Origin: UBA5195 sp034432755
GTDB taxonomy: Bacteria; Chloroflexota; Anaerolineae; Anaerolineales; Villigracilaceae
Length of the DNA stretch: 64,000 nt
Assembly: GCA_034432755.1 (NCBI GenBank)
Contig: DAOUBQ010000094.1
Coordinates: 1 to 64,000, forward strand
Direction: 5' to 3'
Of this stretch, positions 60,247 to 64,000 are shown in pieces. The notes below the pieces were generated by a model that saw only the letters and a list, made by a program, of their open reading frames with translations, did no database searches and was not told the DNA's origin. Positions within the stretch are counted from its first letter, which is position 1. Each line of letters opens with the position of its first letter. Both the position numbers and the translations under genes were made by a program.

Positions 60247-60921
60247 ATGCTCACAGACCTGCCCACCCACCGCCAGTTGCGCAACTTCGTGGCCGACCAG
60301 TTGCGAACCGCCATTTTAGAAGGCCGATACAAGCCCGGCGAATGGCTGCGGCAAGAACGGTTGGCGCAGGAACTGAACGTAAGCCAGATGCCGGTGCGCG
60401 AAGCATTGAAAGAACTGGCCGCCGAGGGGCTCATTGAGCATGTACCTTACCGCGGCGTGCGGGTGATTGAATTTTCGGCAGAAGATATTGAAGACCTGTA
60501 CGCGCATCGCGCCTTTTTGGAGGGCCGTGCTGCCGCCTGCGCTGCGCAGAGCATCCAGTTGGAAGAAATCACCGAATTGAAACGATTACAAGCTGAAATG
60601 GAGCAAAACCTATCCCACGAAAACGTCACCCGCTACCGAGAACTGAATCGGCGATTTCACCAACTTATCTACACTGCCAGCCGCCGCGAGTATCTCATCC
60701 GCGCCCTGGGGCAGATGTGGGCAGCCTTTCCCACCATGCTGATTGGAAACTTCGCCGCCACCGCCGACCATCCCCTGCCCGAACGCGACAATACCGATAT
60801 GACCGAGCACCACGCCATCATCACAGCCCTCGAGCAGGGAAACGCCCACCAGGCTGAAGCGGTCATGCGGGAACATATCCTGACCACCGGCCGGCAACTG
60901 GTTCAACTGCTGAAGCGGTGA
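60247..60921 (+). CDS. GntR-family regulator (FadR/FCD subfamily)
   Basis: The 224-residue protein has a winged helix-turn-helix (about 8-75: LRTAILEGRYKPGEWLRQERLAQELNVSQMPVREALKELAAEGLI) and an FCD ligand domain (about 80-215: DIEDLYAHRAFLEG, FHQLIYTASR, EHHAIITALEQGN) with candidate metal-binding Asp/His. It likely senses an acid or peptide-derived ligand and controls the cyanophycinase and ABC genes next to it. The cyanophycinase gene follows after four bases. Confidence 0.92.
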   Translation: MLTDLPTHRQLRNFVADQLRTAILEGRYKPGEWLRQERLAQELNVSQMPVREALKELAAEGLIEHVPYRGVRVIEFSAEDIEDLYAHRAFLEGRAAACAAQSIQLEEITELKRLQAEMEQNLSHENVTRYRELNRRFHQLIYTASRREYLIRALGQMWAAFPTMLIGNFAATADHPLPERDNTDMTEHHAIITALEQGNAHQAEAVMREHILTTGRQLVQLLKR

Positions 60922-60925
60922 TGCA

Positions 60926-61732
60926 ATGACGACCCTGATGGCAATGGGCGGCGCGCTCAAGCGCAACAATCCGGTTGTCTTGCGCGAGTTTGTCAGCCGG
61001 GCAGGCGCCGGGCAGGCGCGGATTGTTATCCTGCCGCAGGCTTCGGCCCTGGAAGACACCGGGGCTTATTACGAGGCGCTCTTCAAAGAATTGGGCGCAG
61101 GGGAAGCCCAAACGGTTGACTTCCGTCAGCGCAGTCAGGCTGATTTGGCTGAACATCTCTCTGCGCTGGGGCGGGCAAGCGGGGTTTTTATTGCCGGGGG
61201 AAACCAGATGCGTCTGACCGCCCTGATGAGCGGCACGCGCTTTGAGCAGGAATTGCACCATGCTTATCAGCGCGGCGCGGTTGTGGGTGGGACAAGCGCC
61301 GGGGCCGCGATTCTCTCGCAGACGATGATTGCCTACGGAAAAAGCGGGCCTTCTCCCCGAGAGGGAATCGCCCAGTTTTTGCCGGGCTTTGGTTTGAGCA
61401 AGCAAATCGTTTTCGACCAGCATTTTCGACAGCGCGACCGCTTTGGGCGGCTGGCCTACACCGTCGCCGCTGCACCCGGCCTGTTGGGCGTGGGCGTGGA
61501 TGAGGACACCGCCGCGATTGTCTTGGACGAGGACGAGATAACGGTAGCAGGTTCCGGGTCGGTCACGATTCTCGATGGCCGCCAGATCAGCGAAACGGAT
61601 GTGGCCGAGCAGGAGAAAAAAGCCCCGGTAGCGGTATCCGGTCTCATCCTGCACATTCTGAACGCCGGGAGCGTTTATCGCATCAGCAGCGGCCGGGCCA
61701 GCATTCCGGTCCGGGTCTTACTCAGTGAATAA
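60926..61732 (+). CDS. cphB: Cyanophycinase-like peptidase (S51 family)
   Basis: The 268-residue protein matches cyanophycinase: GGALKRNNPVVLREFV, FIAGGNQMRLTALM, VVGGTSAGAAILSQTMI (GTSAGA nucleophile Ser) and VFDQHFRQRDRFGRL (His region). The enzyme hydrolyses cyanophycin to beta-Asp-Arg dipeptides. No cyanophycin synthetase is nearby, so it may use exogenous polymer or iso-peptides. It is transcribed with the GntR and transporter genes. Confidence 0.88.
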   Translation: MTTLMAMGGALKRNNPVVLREFVSRAGAGQARIVILPQASALEDTGAYYEALFKELGAGEAQTVDFRQRSQADLAEHLSALGRASGVFIAGGNQMRLTALMSGTRFEQELHHAYQRGAVVGGTSAGAAILSQTMIAYGKSGPSPREGIAQFLPGFGLSKQIVFDQHFRQRDRFGRLAYTVAAAPGLLGVGVDEDTAAIVLDEDEITVAGSGSVTILDGRQISETDVAEQEKKAPVAVSGLILHILNAGSVYRISSGRASIPVRVLLSE

Positions 61733-61783
61733 CGTTTTGCGGCCCGCAAAACGGATTTCCGACACTCAAAAAGGAGAAGATGT

Positions 61784-63532
61784 ATGAAACACTTGAAGTC
61801 CGTCTTGTTTGTTTTGATGGCGCTAGCCTTTGTACTGGCTGCCTGCGGCGCCCCGGCCACCCCGGCCCCAGACCAGCCCGAGCAACCCCAACAGCCTGCC
61901 CAACCGGCGGCTACCGAAGCGCCGAAGTCAACCGAAGCCCCCACCGTTGACCCCAACGCCCCGGTCAAGGGCGGCACGGTTATCGTCGGCACACCACAGG
62001 AACCCGGCACCCTCAGCCCGCTGCTGGCCGCCGGAACGATTGACGATGTCATCGGCGCCTTTATTGTTGAAGGTCTGGTAGGCATTGATGCAGACGGCAA
62101 TTATGTGCCGGTGCTGGCCGAAAGCCTGCCAACCATTTCGGAGGATGGCCTGGTGCTGACCTATAACCTGAAAAAAGGCCTGAAATGGTCGGATGGCAAC
62201 GATTTCGTCTGCGCCGATGTGCAGTTTACGCTGGATGCCATCCTTTCTGACCTGTCGGGCGCCAGCACTGCCGGGTATCGTGACATTGAAAGCATCGAAT
62301 GTACCGATGACTATACCGCCGTTGTAACAATGACGGACGTGTACGCCCCCTATCTGCGCTTGTTCTCATACATCGTGCCGCGCGCCGCTGGTGAGTTGGA
62401 TAAGATGGACACCTGGGAGTACAACCGCGCCCCAATTGGCACCGGCCCCTGGGTTGTAAAAGATTGGAAGGCTGGAGATTACATCGAACTGGCTCCCAAC
62501 CCCTACTATCGTGAAGAAGGCAAACCCTATCTCGATAAAGTCATCGTCAAAATTCTGCCCAGCCGCGAAGTGGGAATGCAGTTGCTCGGAACAGGTGAAG
62601 TTACCACGCTGTGGGACCTGACCGAAGCCGATTTTGCCACCATCGAATCGCTGCCAGGCGTAACCTGGGCCGGAACGCTCTATGGCTCAGGCGAAAACGA
62701 ACTGCTGGTCTTCAACCTCGGCCCAACCGACGGCTCAGCTCCGGCTGACCCCTCCGTTTCGCCGCACCCCATTTTGAGCGACCTGCGCGTGCGCCAGGCA
62801 ATTCAGTATGCAATTGATAAACAACTGCTGGCCGATACCCTTTTGTTCGGCAATGTCAAAGTCGGCACCACCGTGCTGCCCAGCGGGCCATTTGCCTGCC
62901 CCCAGCCACCCAGCGAGTTTAACCCCGAAAAAGCCAAAGCCCTGCTCGAAGAAGCCGGTTGGAAAGTCGGCACGGATGGCATTCGTGAAAAAGACGGCCT
63001 GCGCCTGAGCCTCAAAATCTCAACCACCACTGGCAATCAACTACGCGAACAAACCGAACAAGTCCTGATTGAAATGATGCGCGAAGTGGGCATCGAATTT
63101 GTGATTGACAATATGCCCTCCGACATGCTCTTCGCCTCCTGGAGTTCGGATGGCGCCCGCAAAAAAGGCCGCTTCGACATCTTGATGTACACCACCGGCC
63201 CTGGCATTGACCCCGACAGCCACCTGTTCAGCAACTATCACTCGGCGCGCATTCCAAGTGCCGACAACGATGGGGCGGGCAACAACTTCAGCCGCTACAT
63301 CAACGCCGATGTGGACCAGTGGATTGACGATGCCGCCTACAGCCCGAGCATGGAAGAACGCAAAGAACTGTATTGCAAAGTCGCCGCGCAAATCAATGCA
63401 GACCTGCCGCGCGTGTTCCTGTATGAGCGACTCATTCTGAGCGGCTACCGCGAGAACCTGCAAAACTTCCGTGTTTCGCCTGGCTATGCTGATTTCACCA
63501 TCGATTCGCAAAATTGGTGGCTGAAGAAGTAA
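61784..63532 (+). CDS. Peptide ABC transporter substrate-binding lipoprotein
   Basis: The 582-residue protein has a lipoprotein signal (VLMALAFVLAACGAP, lipobox LAAC) and a Pro/Glu/Thr linker, then an SBP_bac_5 fold: GTVIVGTPQEPGTLSPLL, YNLKKGLKWSDG, IGTGPWVVKDW and VRQAIQYAIDKQLL. It should bind peptides. Following the cyanophycinase suggests uptake of its dipeptide products. The permease follows. Confidence 0.92.
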   Translation: MKHLKSVLFVLMALAFVLAACGAPATPAPDQPEQPQQPAQPAATEAPKSTEAPTVDPNAPVKGGTVIVGTPQEPGTLSPLLAAGTIDDVIGAFIVEGLVGIDADGNYVPVLAESLPTISEDGLVLTYNLKKGLKWSDGNDFVCADVQFTLDAILSDLSGASTAGYRDIESIECTDDYTAVVTMTDVYAPYLRLFSYIVPRAAGELDKMDTWEYNRAPIGTGPWVVKDWKAGDYIELAPNPYYREEGKPYLDKVIVKILPSREVGMQLLGTGEVTTLWDLTEADFATIESLPGVTWAGTLYGSGENELLVFNLGPTDGSAPADPSVSPHPILSDLRVRQAIQYAIDKQLLADTLLFGNVKVGTTVLPSGPFACPQPPSEFNPEKAKALLEEAGWKVGTDGIREKDGLRLSLKISTTTGNQLREQTEQVLIEMMREVGIEFVIDNMPSDMLFASWSSDGARKKGRFDILMYTTGPGIDPDSHLFSNYHSARIPSADNDGAGNNFSRYINADVDQWIDDAAYSPSMEERKELYCKVAAQINADLPRVFLYERLILSGYRENLQNFRVSPGYADFTIDSQNWWLKK

Positions 63533-63588
63533 ACAGGTACACAGGTAAACTGGAAAACTGATAAACTAGAAAAGGTAAACCGGTCAAA

Positions 63589-63620
63589 GGGGATGGTCAT
63601 TGCCTGTCGTGACCATCCCC
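63589..63620 (+). terminator. Hairpin between binding protein and permease
   Basis: GGGGATGGTCA and TGACCATCCCC are perfect 11-base arms around a 10-base loop; no T-run follows. It may lower expression of the downstream permease or protect the upstream mRNA. Confidence 0.65.
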
Positions 63621-63641
63621 AATATCAACAATAACCTGCCC

Positions 63642-64000
63642 ATGACCACATACATCCTGCGACGACTGCTCCAATCTGTGCTAACGCTGTTTGTCATCTC
63701 CATTTTCCTGTTCGGGCTGATTAGCCTGGTGCCGGGTGGGATGATGACGGCCTACGCCGAAAATCCCGATATGACTCCGGAAGACATTGCCCGGCTAGAA
63801 GCGCGCTACGGGTTCAATGACCCTGCGCCGCTGCGCTATGTCAAGTGGTTGGGCAGTACCCTGCGCGGCGATTGGGGCAATTCGTACGTCTCAAAACGCC
63901 CGGCCTTGCAGGAAATTGGCGAACGTCTGCCCAACACACTACTTCTTATGAGCGTGATGCTCATCGTCACCCTGCTGCTTGCCGTTCCGCTTGGCATCCT
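63642..64000 (+). CDS. Peptide ABC transporter permease (DppB-like, partial)
   Basis: The first 119 residues begin MTTYILRRLLQSVLTLFVIS, have the DppB-type linker with RLEARYGFNDPAPLRYVKWL and GDWGNSYVSKRP, and reach the first part of the permease domain (LLLAVPLGIL). The rest lies beyond the window. It is the second gene of the transporter. Confidence 0.92.
   Translation, partial: MTTYILRRLLQSVLTLFVISIFLFGLISLVPGGMMTAYAENPDMTPEDIARLEARYGFNDPAPLRYVKWLGSTLRGDWGNSYVSKRPALQEIGERLPNTLLLMSVMLIVTLLLAVPLGI

Overview
The window looks like a chromosome segment of an anaerobic or facultative Chloroflexota bacterium, most likely class Anaerolineae. This is inferred from gene content and protein style: a proofreading-competent PolA, GatCA, a group-1-like sigma factor, DUF5667-type and DUF4178-type proteins, a RuvB-DUF2905 pair, and many cheap dispersed palindromes in the intergenic DNA. 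No rRNA, tRNA or CRISPR array was seen.

Layout. (1) 68-11967, all minus strand: DNA polymerase I, an unusual receiver/roadblock/transposase-like fusion protein, a small membrane protein, a class V aminotransferase, GalE, GatA-GatC, a membrane diguanylate cyclase and an IS transposase. (2) 12141-13524, plus strand: decayed remains of a Rieske protein and a multi-haem cytochrome c, next to the IS. (3) 13694-15134: an ECF sigma factor with an overlapping DUF5667-like membrane protein. (4) 15222-29233: the centrepiece, a large NAD-linked [NiFe]-hydrogenase locus. It has a regulatory/accessory block (DRTGG, CBS-HATPase, DRTGG, PHP), then two NuoE/NuoF pairs, a second HATPase, a cysteine-free HndB-like protein, a NuoG-like iron-sulfur subunit, HoxY, HoxH, a CBS protein and a maturation protease. 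Two Rex-like operators precede its two transcription units, which suggests NAD(H) redox control. (5) 29397-32394: ammonium transporter and glutamine synthetase, whose promoters share one operator motif in the same position. (6) 32551-35957: GAF histidine kinase plus a double-receiver LuxR regulator. (7) 36194-40104: Gld-type ABC exporter operon. (8) 40215-48331: primary sigma factor, two membrane glycosyltransferase-like proteins, acetyltransferases, a URO-D-like protein, RsmD and an adenosine-specific kinase family protein.

(9) 48522-53178: a five-gene plus-strand operon with its own promoter: sugar-phosphate isomerase-like protein, LuxS, a sugar-phosphate (sedoheptulose 7-phosphate-type) cyclase, a UbiG-like methyltransferase and a UbiA prenyltransferase. 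It resembles part of the ebo type of cyclitol/prenyl gene cluster, but the LuxS and UbiG members are unexpected. This is the second strongest candidate for an undescribed pathway. (10) 53218-58060, minus strand: methyltransferase, ComEA, acetyltransferase, CPBP protease, Rieske ferredoxin, hydrolase, DUF2905, RuvB. (11) 58150-58395: a MITE-like element. (12) 58417-60062: a Ser/Asp/Trp-rich protein with DUF4178-like and small membrane proteins. (13) 60247-64000: GntR regulator, cyanophycinase and a peptide ABC transporter that runs off the end of the window.

Together the genes suggest fermentative or hydrogenogenic energy metabolism with redox-sensed hydrogenase expression, nitrogen assimilation and cyanophycin or peptide scavenging, plus the loss of an older Rieske/cytochrome electron-transfer module.
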